64,000 nucleotides of DNA from Pardosa pseudoannulata (Eukaryota > Arthropoda > Arachnida > Araneae > Lycosidae), in contig CM063510.1 in assembly GCA_032207245.1 (NCBI GenBank), forward strand, positions 159,182,847-159,246,846, read 5' to 3'. Below are positions 1-12,100 of the stretch, piece by piece. Within the stretch, counting starts at the first letter, position 1; each line of letters begins with the position of its first letter. The notes under the pieces are model-generated. The model was not told where the DNA came from and did not search any database. It worked only from the letters and a program-made list of their open reading frames with translations. The translations under genes were made by a program, and so were the position numbers.

Positions 1-760
1 GTTGGTTCGGAATACATACCTTGTTTAATTTTTCTTACTTGTATCTCATTCCCAATAATAGAAACAAACTAGGTGTTTGAAACTTCCCTATGCAATACTA
101 ATATCTTCAGTGATATTTTTCTCACAAAGTTAATGTATCTAAATATGGTATCTCGTTTTACAAAATGTTAACGGGACTGATCGATCAAGTTATTTATATA
201 AGTATTTACTTTAGACATTTTAATTATCTTCTGATAAAAATAATGTCTTTAAAAGAATTATTTTTCTTATGAAAACATTATCCCCATTTATTTTATCATC
301 TATTGGTTGCTACCCGATTGTCATAAGTGTTTATTTATTGCTATGTTATAGGTGCATTTTTTAAAATCTGATCTTGAAGTTGATTTTATAAAATCAATTT
401 CTAATAAATTGTGTATAATCGATATTTATAATATAATTTAATGTCTTCTTTGCTTGCAAGAACATAATTCAAGATATACTAGCAGGTATGTCTTGCAAAT
501 TGTTCTTGTAACTCAGTATTAGTTTGAGTTTTGCAGATCAAAATAGAAATAGTGTCCGTATTTTAATTCATTTATAAAAAATCTGTGTAAAAGTGTATGT
601 AAGGTATTTAATAAGTTAAAACTTATGTTACTAAATTTTTGAAGTAAAATTTTTTCCTTTCACAACAGTTTATTAAATGGAAGGGGGATTAGTAAATGTG
701 TTGTTTTCCAAATTTATTTTATATATTTTTGAAATATTTTACCCTGCATTAAGAGAGCAT

Positions 761-805
761 AACTATTTAAATGCCTTTGCCTCATAGGCAGACATTTAAA
801 TAGTT
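761..805. repeat. Hairpin (13-bp arms)
   Basis: AACTATTTAAATG at 761-773 is the exact reverse complement of CATTTAAATAGTT at 793-805. Inner TGCCT/AGGCA bases extend the pairing with a small bulge. No gene is attached. Confidence 0.7.
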
Positions 806-1386
806 ACTAAGAAATTATTAGGAGTATAACCTTTCTTCTCTTGTTATTTATACTATCAGATAGAATAGTAGGTTTTAAAATATATTTTATTCATTGTTTT
901 ACTACCTAGTTTATATATGATTACCATTTATAAGAGTCTTGTAATGTTTTGAAATATGTCCAGAGAAAATTATCTTTTATTTGATAAATGCACATGCTAA
1001 GTTATTTTTATGTTTTATTAATACATAAATTTGAAAGCAATTGGAAGTCATTAAAAAAAGTGTTTGATTGACATTTATATAGTCTTGAAATAGTTCTCAA
1101 ATTTCTACCTAGATATTTTTAAATTTTAAGTATACTTGCACATTTTCATGATACAAGATCCTAAACAGCATATAAGCACTAAGTATAAGGTAATTTAACA
1201 GGATTATAATAAAAGCAGAAGAGAAATTACCAAATTGAGATATGGAGGAAAAATAACAAAAAATTAAATTGCAAAAGCAGCTTGATTTGTTATGCTTGAT
1301 TCAGTTAACTCTTAGACATTTATTTCATTGCACAGAAGTTCATTAATCCATGAAATAACTGCCTTCTCTGACCTTTTACCTTTTCT

Positions 1387-1417
1387 AAAAGTAAGGAAAG
1401 AAACTTTCCTTACTTTT
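1387..1417. repeat. Perfect hairpin, 14-bp arms, 3-base loop
   Basis: AAAAGTAAGGAAAG, an AAA loop, then CTTTCCTTACTTTT. A perfect short palindrome with no T-run or gene context that would make it a terminator. Confidence 0.75.
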
Positions 1418-1900
1418 GAGAAAGTTGATTGTTTGACATTATTAGTATTTTAGCCCACAGGTTAGTTTATTTTTTTAATATTATTGAAATTCTTCCGAGA
1501 TAATGATGGGATTTCAAAGAGTCAGAACAAATAATTATGCATAAACTTGATAACTTGTCTCTGACACCTCAGTTACATTATAATTCTGATTGCAGGACAT
1601 ATTAAAAGGAATGCTTTAGGGGTACAGGACCCTGCCCTTTTAATTATTTAATTCTTACATCCTACTTATTCAAGACATATTCAAGAGAAATAGAAAAATG
1701 TGTCAATTAAAGAAGTATTTGGTTTGGTATTTTGAATTTGTGCCCAAAGAATGGTTAAAGGTTATATGCAATAAAAAAACTTTTATGCTTGGTATTATGC
1801 AAGTGTATTTTTTAACAAACTAAAAGCTTTTATAAAATAGTATTTTGTCTTTTATGATGTTTCTGTGTAGTTATTTTAACTACTCTTGAAACTCTGTTAT

Positions 1901-2620
1901 CAGGGTTCCTATGGTCCTTAAAAATCCTTTAGAGCTCTTTAATTTTAGCTTTCATTTTTAAGGGCCCTTAAAACTACTTAATTTTTGTGAAAGGTCCTTA
2001 AAAACTCCTTAATTTTTAAATTGGAACTTGATCAATTTCAGCGTCATCTCAGGATTTCCTATCAGTTTTTGCCGTATTTTCCAAACTTTCTGGTTTTGTA
2101 AGTTTGGAGTTAAACTTGCCTAAAAACCGGTTCTAAGAACACCAGTACAGGTCATAAGTACTGGTCAAAGAATATATGAAATATTTGTTAATGTTCATAA
2201 CATTCTTTTACATTTTCTAGCCCAAAGTGCAGTATTAATAATATAGAAAATCTTCAAATACATATATGTTTTCAGTGTATTACTGTAGTAATTCAAAATT
2301 CCTTTCCTTGATATGCTTAAAAAATTATGAAAATACTTTTAGTTTATTAGTACTTTTTATGGTCACAAGCTAGAAAACTTTTTTGACAAATAATCTTTTG
2401 CATACTGAAAAGGTTTGTAAAGTGAACTGCCCTTTCCTAACAGCTAACAGTCATGTAGATTTTAATTAAATGAAGCATGGAGGGTGTGGGGGAGGGGTTG
2501 TAAATATTTCAGTTAATTATTGAAGTTTAATTTACCTTACATTGAATGTAATAGAAAAGTCTAAAACTTTCTTCTTTCCTAGGCAGTGTCATATATAATG
2601 AGCTAGTATACACACACATG

Positions 2621-2684
<64 letters not shown>

Positions 2685-3024
2685 TCATTTTTAAGCCCTC
2701 AGAAAGTACTGATTATAATATATTTTATTCACAATTATTTTTAATTTGATCACTCAAAAAACTTAAGGTGTACATATTTCAAAATGTTTTTGTCAAATAG
2801 GTTTATCTTTTATTAATTTTTAGGCATTTCTAAAAACTTAATTCTGAAATATTTTCGGGCATTTATTGAACATGCCTTGTCTGGTTCATCATTATAAAAA
2901 TATGTTCCTTAGGAAATAGGGTTTATGTCATTATGCAGTGTATTTCAAGTAGGTCCTTATGAAAAATTACTTCAGTCCTTAAAAAGTCCTTGATTTTTGT
3001 TCTGGAAAAAGAGTGGGTACCCTG
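1901..3024 (+). mobile_element. Non-autonomous DNA transposon, family F2 (CAGGGTTCC ends), copy A
   Basis: About 1.12 kb bounded by imperfect terminal inverted repeats: left CAGGGTTCCTATGGTCC; right end, read inverted, CAGGGTACCCACTC. It is flanked by GTTAT on both sides (1896-1900 and 3025-3029), a candidate 5-bp target duplication. Both ends carry many subterminal copies of TCCTTAAAA/AAGGAC, like transposase-binding repeats. The interior holds the CA/TA microsatellite at about 2611-2682. It is non-coding. The same element occurs inverted at 47660-48758 and truncated at about 55610-56542. Confidence 0.7.
2611..2682. repeat. Compound (CA)n(TA)n microsatellite inside F2 copy A
   Basis: An alternating CA tract runs directly into a TA tract. 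The same compound tract, inverted, recurs at the matching place in copies B (about 47994-48030) and C (about 55790-55825), so it is part of the transposon. Confidence 0.85.
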
Positions 3025-4324
3025 GTTATGTATTAATGAAACATGCTTGATATGGTACTAAAATCAATGTATTCAATGTGTATCATTTTATATTGTAGTT
3101 AATATTTTATTTCATTTAGACTCTGGAAATAGTTGTTTAAATCTTTTAGTGTCTTACAAGACCTATGTAATATTAAATGTATTGATTAAATAATTATATC
3201 ATAAGTATTGGCTGATTTAATAAAGTATGTTGATAGTATATATATGTAGTATAGCTATACACAGCTGCAATGATAAAATTGTTGGAAATCATTACCTCAG
3301 ATAATTATAATGTAATTCAATATTTTGAAAGTGTTTAATTTAATATTATTTAAAATTAGTTAATGAAGTTTATATAAATTCTGTTAGCTAATTTTAATAG
3401 ATAAATATATATGTAAAGAATACAAAGCTAATAAAAGTTGTTAAAATTAATGAAGACTTCCTAGAAATCTCATTAAATAAAATTATAATACGAAGTTGTT
3501 GGTTTTCAAAAAGTATTTTAGTTGAAAGAAAATTTGTATAATTTCAGATTGTATGTACTTCAATTAAACCTTGTAAAATACTTTAATTATACAAGATATT
3601 TCTTTTAATGTTGCTCCTTTTTCTGCAGTTGAACACTTTATCATGAATATCAAAACATAAATTAATTTTTCCAAAAAATATACTTTTATACTAATATAAA
3701 AATTTTTCTATGTAAATTTTTGCAAACATAATAAAGCCCTATAATAATTCTTCTGTTAATTAAACCTTTGTTATTATTATTAATTTTACCAATATGAGGG
3801 CACTTGCTTTTTTAGTATTTTTCACTACCAAGCTGTAGATGTGTTGGTCATTTTATTATTGGAAAACTTTATAGTTCACAAACATTTATTAATAGGGGCA
3901 ATACAAAGTGGGTCCTTGTAATTTAAAAGCAGGAACCAAGCAGAAGACTTTTTAAAGTTTTAGTAGGATTATTTGTTGCAGACATCTTCTGCATTTATTA
4001 TGTTGTGAAGCATTGATAATATTGAAATCTATTATCTGGCATTGATGGCATTCTCTATTTATTAACTTTTTTTAAAAATTCAACTGATCTATTTTTCTAG
4101 CACTAAGAGCATTTAATTTTTACTTTGCCAGATGTCTGAATTTTGTATTTTGAAATTGAATTGATGAGATCTGGTGATGGGAAGTAGGACAGGAAAGTAC
4201 CCTCGTCAGCCAGAAATTCACTAATGACAATTTTTCAGACTTAATATCTAAATGTTCTCTTGTTTGTCTATTCTGTTTGTAAATTTGAATTTTGCTTAGA
4301 TATCGGCATTAGATCAGCCTAGAG

Positions 4325-4785
4325 CAGGGACCGACAAACCTTTTCGGCCGCAGGCCAAAAATAAAAAAAAAATAAGTTTGGCGGACCAAGATAAATTTTT
4401 CTAAAATTTTGAAAACAATATAAAAGTACCTAACGGTTTATATACGTTAATGAGGTGAATGAAATTGGGATTTCACTTTTGAAAGTTCCTTATACTGAGG
4501 TTCGAAGTGAGATGTACTGATTTTAAGGAACGATGCTAAATGCTTATCTGTCAGTCTACTTCTGAAATTATTCTTTCTAAGGTTCGAAGTTGAAAACACG
4601 TGTTCACATATAAGAAGCAAATATACCGCTGATCTTCTGGGCATGAGATAATAAATTTGGGATATAATATTTAAGCAAAGTAGAAAAGGAGATGGATATA
4701 TAATGTATAAATATATATTTCTTTTAATTTGCCTCGGACCAGCAACGTAAAATTTTATCCGCGGGCGGTAGTTTGCCCATCTCTG
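4325..4785. mobile_element. hAT-type element, family F1, copy 1, with transposase remnant
   Basis: 461 bp starting CAGGGACCGACAAACC and ending GTTTGCCCATCTCTG, an imperfect inverted repeat of the CAGNGGTCGGCAAAC type seen in many hAT elements. It is flanked by 8-bp direct repeats GCCTAGAG (4317-4324) and GCCTAAAG (4786-4793), one mismatch. A minus-strand frame at 4447-4644 translates to text with S-RLTDKHLASFLKISTS, which resembles the C-terminal dimerisation region of hAT transposases of the GTF2IRD2/SCAND3/ZBED type (pattern RSRLTDEHL). It is therefore an internally deleted element keeping only the transposase C-terminus and both ends. Confidence 0.85.
4447..4644 (-). pseudogene. hAT transposase C-terminal fragment
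   Basis: A 65-codon open stretch inside the F1 element. It contains C-E-x-V-F-S followed by R-S-R-L-T-D-x-H-L, the usual end of the hAT catalytic/dimerisation domain. Everything upstream, including the zinc finger and catalytic core, is missing, so it cannot encode an active transposase. The same frame is recognisable in the second F1 copy at about 8767-8960. Confidence 0.65.
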
Positions 4786-5841
4786 GCCTAAAGATATTAA
4801 AGCAGAAAGATGAAATTATTGAAGTAAATGAAACTAATAAATTGTATTACATGTAGTTGGCATTTTGTATAATGCCAATGTTATTTGCCATTAAACTAAC
4901 TTCAATCTGCATTAATATTTGTTATTTGATTTTTAAAAAAAATTACAATTGTGTAGATTTTTTTTAAGACACTTATAATCTAGAAAATTAGTAATCCACT
5001 AGTATATTTCTTGCTGATGCCAGTTTATCAATATTTGGCTTATTTAAAAAATGTTTGTTATTGACACTAAACCTACTAGAGCTTTCAAATGACCAATTTT
5101 GAGACTTTAATCAAAGTTAAGTTCTAGATTTTCATTTTCCTTGAACTTACTGCATGACTTTTACTATACTATATAGCTACTTAATTTTTCAATATCTATC
5201 ACTCTCGTTTTTCCTGATAATCATATGTACTCTACCGTTATTTACCATGAGTGACTGCTGGAAAATATATCAAATTTTATAAAAGTGATATGCATTAAAA
5301 TCTCAAACTTACTATAAATTTTAAATTTTTCAAGAAAATGTCATCAGAATGTGTTTAGGAACATGCCATATGTTTATGTACAGTTTGTTTTATGCTGGAT
5401 ACTGAGTGTCGACTGCTGGTAACCCAGAAGGCAAAATAATGATCATTCAGATTCAAGCATTGGCTCTGTACATGGCATAACAAATATATGCAATATGATT
5501 TGTAACAATAAAATTTTCTTCAAACTTCAGCTAATAAATAAATTAAAATAGTAAGTACTGATTTTTGTATTTTATTTTGAATAACAATATTTATATAAAT
5601 TACTGAAGTCATTTTTCAGTTTCTAGTCTTCATTCTAAAAATGTATATTCCTAAAGCTTAAAAAAAAAATAAATGTTTGTTAATTATTTGATAATTATTT
5701 TGTGTTTTATTGACTATTCTAAAATCTATATTATTTATAATCAACTGGTAAATAAAACATTTATTTAAAAAGCAGTTGATATTTGTTCATTGAAATTTAA
5801 TATGCTCTATTTGTTTTTTAAATGGTGAATTGTTCTTTCAG

Positions 5842-6048
5842 ATGATCACTCCAGCAAACACACCAGCCACTCCTCCAAATTTTCCTGATACTTTGTTGGC
5901 TTTCTCCAAATTGTCTGCCAGTGACAAAGTGAATGGAACACCATCTGGACCATATGCCTATTCCACATCTCCACCTCTCAATAACAACAGTAGTCTTCAA
6001 CAGAGTGCCCCAGTTACTACTTCTGGTCATCCTCATTCACAACGATAA
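5842..6048 (+). CDS. UBALD: UBALD (FAM100) family protein, C-terminal coding exon (partial gene)
   Basis: This is the final coding exon of a UBA-like domain-containing protein of the UBALD1/UBALD2 (FAM100A/B) family. It starts after a TTCTTTCAG acceptor and encodes 68 residues to a TAA stop. The first residues, MITPANTPATPPNFPDTLL, closely match the family signature that begins the last exon of human UBALD1 (M-C-T-P-A-N-T-P-A-T-P-P-N-F-P-D-A-L), at the same intron position. The remainder is a Ser/Pro/Asn-rich low-complexity tail, also typical. The N-terminal UBA-like helical domain should lie in upstream exons outside the visible part. Molecular function is poorly defined for this family; UBA-like folds suggest ubiquitin or protein binding, which is inference. 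An open frame continues upstream through the acceptor to a TTG, but there is no ATG and the splice site explains the start. Confidence 0.85.
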   Translation: MITPANTPATPPNFPDTLLAFSKLSASDKVNGTPSGPYAYSTSPPLNNNSSLQQSAPVTTSGHPHSQR

Positions 6049-7860
6049 AATCACATGTATATAGATAGCATGAATCTGTCAACAAATGAACTCCTACCTT
6101 TTGAACAATAATCCTTCCTACATATATATATATGTCAATACTGAACTTCTTTGAAAAGGACATTTTTTGTTATCATGCAAGATGGATAGGGAGGAGGCAT
6201 GTTTTGGAACGTTCTCTACTTGTATGAGAATACACAAAGAACTGGAGTCAAGTACTTTTGAACTATGTTTGAAAAAAAGTCAGTGAGGTGGTTGTCTCAG
6301 TGTGCATGTGAGTGTACATCAAATTTATTTTAACTGTACCAATTTAATGCCCCCCTCCTGTGTTTGTGATATTTTTTGTAATTGTTGAACTCTTACCTCA
6401 GTCCTTTTTCACAAATCAGATTTTTAGGGGGCCTAGTCAAATCTTTTGTGTAAGACAGTCACATTTGAATGTGATATAGAACAGACTTTTTCTTCAAATA
6501 CATATTTTGGCTGAATTTTATCATTGTAAATTTAGGGACTCTGCATTTTTCACATTCATTCTAATCAGCACTAGAAAATTCAAGCACCTATCAAGAAATA
6601 AGTGGAAAATATCTTGGAAATTATTTTTTTTCTTTTTTGTAGTTCGAACCATTCTATCCAACTGAATGCTGCTGATGATGATTATTAATTTTCCTGTGGA
6701 AAATACACATCCTTTGAAATCACCAGATAGTTCAATTGATGAAAATGGTATCAGTACAGTTTCTGATACTAGAAATGAATATGAAGTGTACTTCATTAAT
6801 TTCCTAGTTAGAAGATTTAGATGTTTTGATTATAGAATTTGGTTTTGCAGAGTACGTGTGTACTCTTTTTTTTTAACTTTACTATGTTGAATTAAATGCA
6901 TATTAATGATAATTAATTTGCTCTACTGTGTGTGTTCCTTATAGTTTTGACAGAAAAATCTCATATGGGAAATATAAATATGTAAATTTGATTTGGCAAT
7001 TTTGTTACATTGTTATAAAGATCATATAAAAGGAATTTTACTCAGTGTTTTGTATTGTTTTCCTGGCATGATTTTCTTTTTCTTTACTTTATACGGCTGT
7101 GAAATTTCATTTCATTTGTGTTAGTACAGATAAAATTCTACACAACTTTGGAAGATTTTTTTTCGTGCATTTTTGTTTGGATGTAGGTAAAATCTTGATT
7201 ATTGCATTTTATTTATGCAGTTGTTAAAAAGTATTTCATATACTGACAATTCTTATCATGAAAGATTTTAATTTGCTCTTTTATTACATGAGATAAATAT
7301 TTTAATTTGAAAACTGTGCCTAGTGGGCATTTAATGCATGTCAGTTTTGCTTAAAAGAGTAAACTTAAACTCACTGTTAAAAAAAAATGTATATATTGAT
7401 ATATGAGTTATTTTCAGTTAGATTTTTTAAATTTAAGCTATTATTGTCTAACATACAGGTGTCAATTTCACCCTTCATACAATTCAGTTGTTTATCAAAT
7501 GAGAGGAAAAAAAATTGCCTCCTTTCTACCAATTTTTTGTTCTGTTGTTCAGTTCAGTTCTGTGGGGTCAGTTTTGAAGGATTTAAATATTAACTAGTTC
7601 ATTTGCAGATTTGTATCTTCAGAAATAATTCTTAGTTAAATATTTTTCTGTTTTTTTCCCCAGCTATAAGAGTTTATTTTTAAAATCTTGTTTGTATTAT
7701 AACTCAAAAATTCATGGATTAGAAATTTCTGTTTCTCAAACTGAAGCAAAACCCATAAAATTTTGTGGAGGCTAATTTGTCTGTGATCTTATTCTTGCAA
7801 GTTTGTTGTTTATTCTGATAAAGTGCTACCTGCAATAAATTTTTTTTGATTATATTTTCA
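6049..7860 (+). other. UBALD: Probable UBALD 3' UTR
   Basis: After the UBALD stop there is 1.8 kb of AT-rich, T-tract-rich DNA with no coding exon. A canonical AATAAA sits at 7834-7839, followed within 25 bases by T-rich and GT-containing sequence, as expected of a cleavage region. Short open frames at 6521-6890 and 7387-7597 have no family resemblance and lie on both strands, as chance frames do. The extent is inferred from the poly(A) signal; no earlier strong AATAAA was noticed. Confidence 0.5.
7834..7839 (+). terminator. Candidate poly(A) signal of UBALD
   Basis: AATAAA in the context CCTGCAATAAATTTTTT, with a downstream T-rich/GT element. It is the best candidate end of the UBALD transcript. 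Confidence 0.4.
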
Positions 7861-8112
7861 TTGTGCTAAGAATTGTTAAAACTCTGTCTTGTCTACTCTT
7901 TAATCTGGCCCAGAAGCTGTCAGATCTTCTGGTCTTACTAGAGGAATTATCTATCAAAAGATATTGCAAGTTTTAGCACTTGCCAATGACATTATTTAAT
8001 ATGTAGATCCAGAAAATATGCCATAGAGCCATTATTTTTGTTAGAAGCCAAAGCAAGTAAATTAGACTTATAAATGGAGATAAATCTAAATTTTTAGCAA
8101 CTGCCTATAATA

Positions 8113-8488
8113 CATTTAAACCACTACTGTTAGTCTTAAACATTTTGTCTGTAATATCAATAATTTGACTGTTGAAATAAATAATAGGCTCAATATGGCA
8201 AATAGATGCCTCCATGGTCAAAAAACCAATTTAAATCTAGCCCTAGTACCCTAATTAATGAACATAAAACCCTATTGCAATTTGTAGTACTATATAGCTA
8301 CGACATTTAAACCACTGCTGTTAGTCTTAAAAATTTTATTTCTAATATCAATAATTTGACTGTTGAAATAAATAATAGGCTCAATATGGCAAATAGATGC
8401 CTCCATGGTCAAAACACCAATATAAATTTAGCCCTAGTACCCTAATGAACATAAAACTGTATTACAATTTGTAGTACTTTATAGCTAC
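8113..8488. repeat. Direct tandem duplication, period 191 bp
   Basis: CATTTAAACCACT occurs at 8113 and again at 8304, and about 185 bases after each copy match with few substitutions, including CTGTTGAAATAAATAATAGG and AATAGATGCCTCCATGGTC. Both copies end near TATAGCTACGA. Non-coding. Confidence 0.85.
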
Positions 8489-8644
8489 GAATGTTTAGCA
8501 ATGACTAAATCTATGGAAAACAAACCATTGATCTTTAAGCACTATATTCTAAGAAAAGTATTTGGCTATTTGTGAAAAGGTTTGTAGATCAGTGTTTAAC
8601 TTTGAAATCTACTGAAGATATAGACAACCAGACATCGTTAAGAT

Positions 8645-9127
8645 CCGGAATGGACAAACTTTTTAGGCCACAGGCCAAAAATTGAAAGAAAATAAGTTTG
8701 GTGGGCCAAGATAAATTTTTCTAAAATTTTAAATACAATATACAAGTACCTAACAGTTTAAATACGTTAATGAGATGAATGAAATTACGATTTCATTTTT
8801 GTAAGTTCCTAATACTGAAGTTCAAAGTGAGATGTACTGATTTTAAGGAACAATGCTAAATGCTCATCTGTCAGTCTACTTCTGAAATTGTTCTTTCTAA
8901 GGTTCAAAGTTGAAAACACTTGTTCACATATAAGAAGCAAATATACCACTGATCTTCTGGGCGTGAGATAATAAATTTGGGTTATAATATTTAAGCAAAG
9001 TAGAAAAGGAGATGGCTATATAATGTATAAATATATATATTTTTTAATTTGCCTCGGACTGGCAACTTAAAATTCTATCCGCGGGCCAGATAAAACCTTC
9101 CAGCTGGCTGGAGTTGGGCCATCCCTG
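8645..9127. mobile_element. hAT-type element, family F1, copy 2
   Basis: 483 bp, closely related to 4325-4785 along its whole length and in the same orientation. It is flanked by a perfect 8-bp target-site duplication, GTTAAGAT, at 8637-8644 and 9128-9135. The left end begins CCGGAATGGACAAAC and the right end is GGGCCATCCCTG. The transposase C-terminal remnant persists with substitutions. The exact duplication suggests a younger insertion than copy 1, which has one mismatch. Confidence 0.88.
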
Positions 9128-9135
9128 GTTAAGAT

Positions 9136-12100
9136 AAAAAGTCACAGATTTCATGGATAGGACATTTATTTGTCTGATAATACCAACCTAATAAAAAAGC
9201 TCACATTTACTAAATCAATGGGAACTAGAAAGTAGGGAAGACCACCAGTTATGTCGTTTGACTCTGTTAAAAGCGACTTAAAAATTTTACATAAGGGAGA
9301 CTGGAGGGGCATTGCCTTTAATAGGACCAGAGGGTGGAGACTGATTGGAACAGCTTTGGCCTGTACTCCTTAGAAGAATTGTTAAAAGTTTATCATTCAA
9401 TTTACCCTCATTTGGGATGTTTTTTAAAAAAATTTATGAATTTTCAACATTTATTTTTTATTTTTAGCTATTACTTTTTTAAAGTCTATTTTTTTTTCTT
9501 TTAATTCTCTTGCTTTTGAATATTTACTTTTTGATCATTAAAATAAAGCAACTTTTCCGAGAATTGTAGCTTGTTTGGGGCACCTGGGCTTGAGCCAAAT
9601 CCTCAATAGTGAAGGTGAGAATTACTCTGCATGGTGTGCATCTTGAAGTATGGAAATATATTATAGGTGAAAATAATTTGACTGAATAAAGTCTTTAAGT
9701 AAAAGGAAAAATAATGAGGAGCCCTAAATAGCTGAAATTAAGTAAACAATGAAATGAAAGAAAAAAGAGAATAAAGCAACTTGTTTTCAAATATAACTAT
9801 TTAAAAGTCTGATTATGTATAAAGGAATGCTGGATAAGGATTTTATGTTTTAATTTTTATTTGATATCTGTAGATTTTTAATTGTGATTATTATAATCAT
9901 ACTAACTACTAATATTTAAAATTAATAATATAAAACAGCTTCATTTCCTTTAGAAAATAGGATATGAGTTAAAAAAAATAATAAATGCAGGGGTAAATTG
10001 TTCTGTTTTAAGAGTAATTTCAAACTAGGCTTTAATATTGTAAATGTAATAAAGTTGTCAGTTTGTGTTTTATGAAAATTCTGTTACCTTTAAATGTGCT
10101 ATTCAATAACTTAAATATTGAAAAATTTTTTAAATAATTAAATTTTAAATATTTAATCCTTTGTCTGTTCTGTACATCACACATGGTATACACATCTAAT
10201 GCTTTATACATGGTTTCCGCGCACCTGGAAAGTCATGGAAAATCATGGATTAATTTTACCATGGAAAGTCTTGATTTTTCAAGCAAAATGAGTAAAAGTC
10301 ATGGAAATTCATGGATCTGCTAAACTACCGATTAAAAAAAAATGCATTGAATTGTTTAATTCTATTTTTACTTGTCATTTAGCTGAAGTTACTGAGTTTG
10401 GTATTTATGTATTATCCTATTGACTATATTGCCAAGTAAAATTTGTTCCCCAAGGAAACTCAAAGCAAGAAAGCTTAATGGGTGGGTAAATGTATATTCT
10501 GATTTTTTCTTAAATTGTAGATAAAAATTTTATTAATATAAAAATAATTATTTTTTAATAAAAATTAGTTAAGATTTTTGCACAAAATATAAGTTTATCT
10601 CTAGGGATATTGTATATAAACAATATAGGGTTATATTTGGCTATTATGATCACCTGAAATACCAAAGTACCCTGAATTCAAATTAGAGACATTTTGATTT
10701 AAAAATGGCTATATAATTAAACTTAGGTATGTATGTAGATACAACAATTTATTTTTATGTATGTAAGTTTATTAACACTTAAAAAGTAAGTTTATAGTTT
10801 TTTATGATAAAATTCCTGTAATTTCTCTAAAAGCATATATTTTATTTCTATGTAATCAGAAGTTTTATTTATATATACTTTAACGAAAGCTTTTTAAAGT
10901 TATGGAAAATGATCTGCTAAATCAGGGAAAGTCATGGATTTGAAAAATTTTATTTTGGCAGATACCCTGTTTATACTTATACACTTGTATTATCACAGGT
11001 GATACACAATGAACTGTGTAAGTTATATTTTTCAGTTAGACATTATGAAATGCAAAATTATATGAAATATGTGTAAGGTATAATTATTTGCTCTTTTAGG
11101 ATAGCCAAAGAGTTAATGCAGTTTTAAAGCTCTCATAGATTTATAAGATTATTATTTTTTTTTTTTAAATTTCTGAAAAGTTTATATTTTGAAAATTTTA
11201 TATTTTGAATTAGCTTTAACCTTTTTCAGGTGAATTTTGTGAATTTTGTTTATAGCATAAAGCATGTGTCAAGATTGGCACATTAAAACATGTACATAGT
11301 TACTTCATAACACTAGGCTTCATAAAAGCCTAAATGTAAAATACTTTTTAAAAGTCTTCAAGTCTTATTTAAAATTTTGAAGGACAGTCAGGATTTTATG
11401 TTATATACTTTGAACAGTGACTTATTACATATCCCTGTTTTTTTTTCCTAGAAACAATTGAAATTATGTGCTTATCAGAAATGAAAAATGGTCAGTAACA
11501 TCAATCAGTTTGGTCAGTATTTTCAGAATTTAGGCAGTTAAATCAGTATTCCATGTAGAATTAGTTTTTTTTTTTTTTTTTTTTTTTGCATGTGTTTGTG
11601 TTTTACTTGATAACTTTAGTTTTGCTTTATTATTCTAAAATTATTTTAAAATAAGATCAGGATGATGAGCAACTGAAAAATGAATGGAAAATCTAGTGGG
11701 TTTTTTTCCTCCACACACATTTAAGTGTGTCTGGCGGAAATACGCAATTTTTTTCATAGATATGCAAATTTTTGTCATTTGGTTTGTTGATGTATGTCCA
11801 AAGATTGAATTTTCCTTATTTTGTTATTTATTAAGTTTGGTAATTATTAGTAAGTTGCTACAGAATCTTTCCCATTATAATATAAAATGCATTACATACC
11901 TAGGTAAATTTCATCATACAATTTAGAAATAATTTTACTATATATAATATTTAATATAAATTCTATTTCTGTCTAGATGTGTGTATGTAAGAGAGGAGGG
12001 AAGGTTATTTGAAATATTCTGCACTCTTCCAAACATATTTCAGTGTTATCAGTTTTGACCACATGACATCTTAAAACTTGATTTTTGATCAAATTGATTC

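Larger units (their letters stand above)
1..5841 (+). other. Probable last intron of the UBALD gene (no coding exon found)
   Basis: No coding exon is recognisable here. The stretch ends in a T-rich tract and the AG acceptor used by the UBALD exon at 5842, so it is best read as intron, with the UBA-like N-terminal exons left of the window. It holds two transposon copies (1901-3024 and 4325-4785), a CA/TA microsatellite and two short hairpins (761-805 and 1387-1417). A short first or second UBALD exon hidden here cannot be excluded by eye. Confidence 0.45.

Noticed and set aside
1387..1417. Rho-independent-like terminator
   Set aside because: The genome is eukaryotic and no transcript ends here; it is kept only as a hairpin.
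4080..4135. Possible short UBALD exon (CTAG acceptor followed by ALRAF-like codons)
   Set aside because: The weak likeness to the ALSAFFQE motif is not supported by the following residues, and there is no proper donor.
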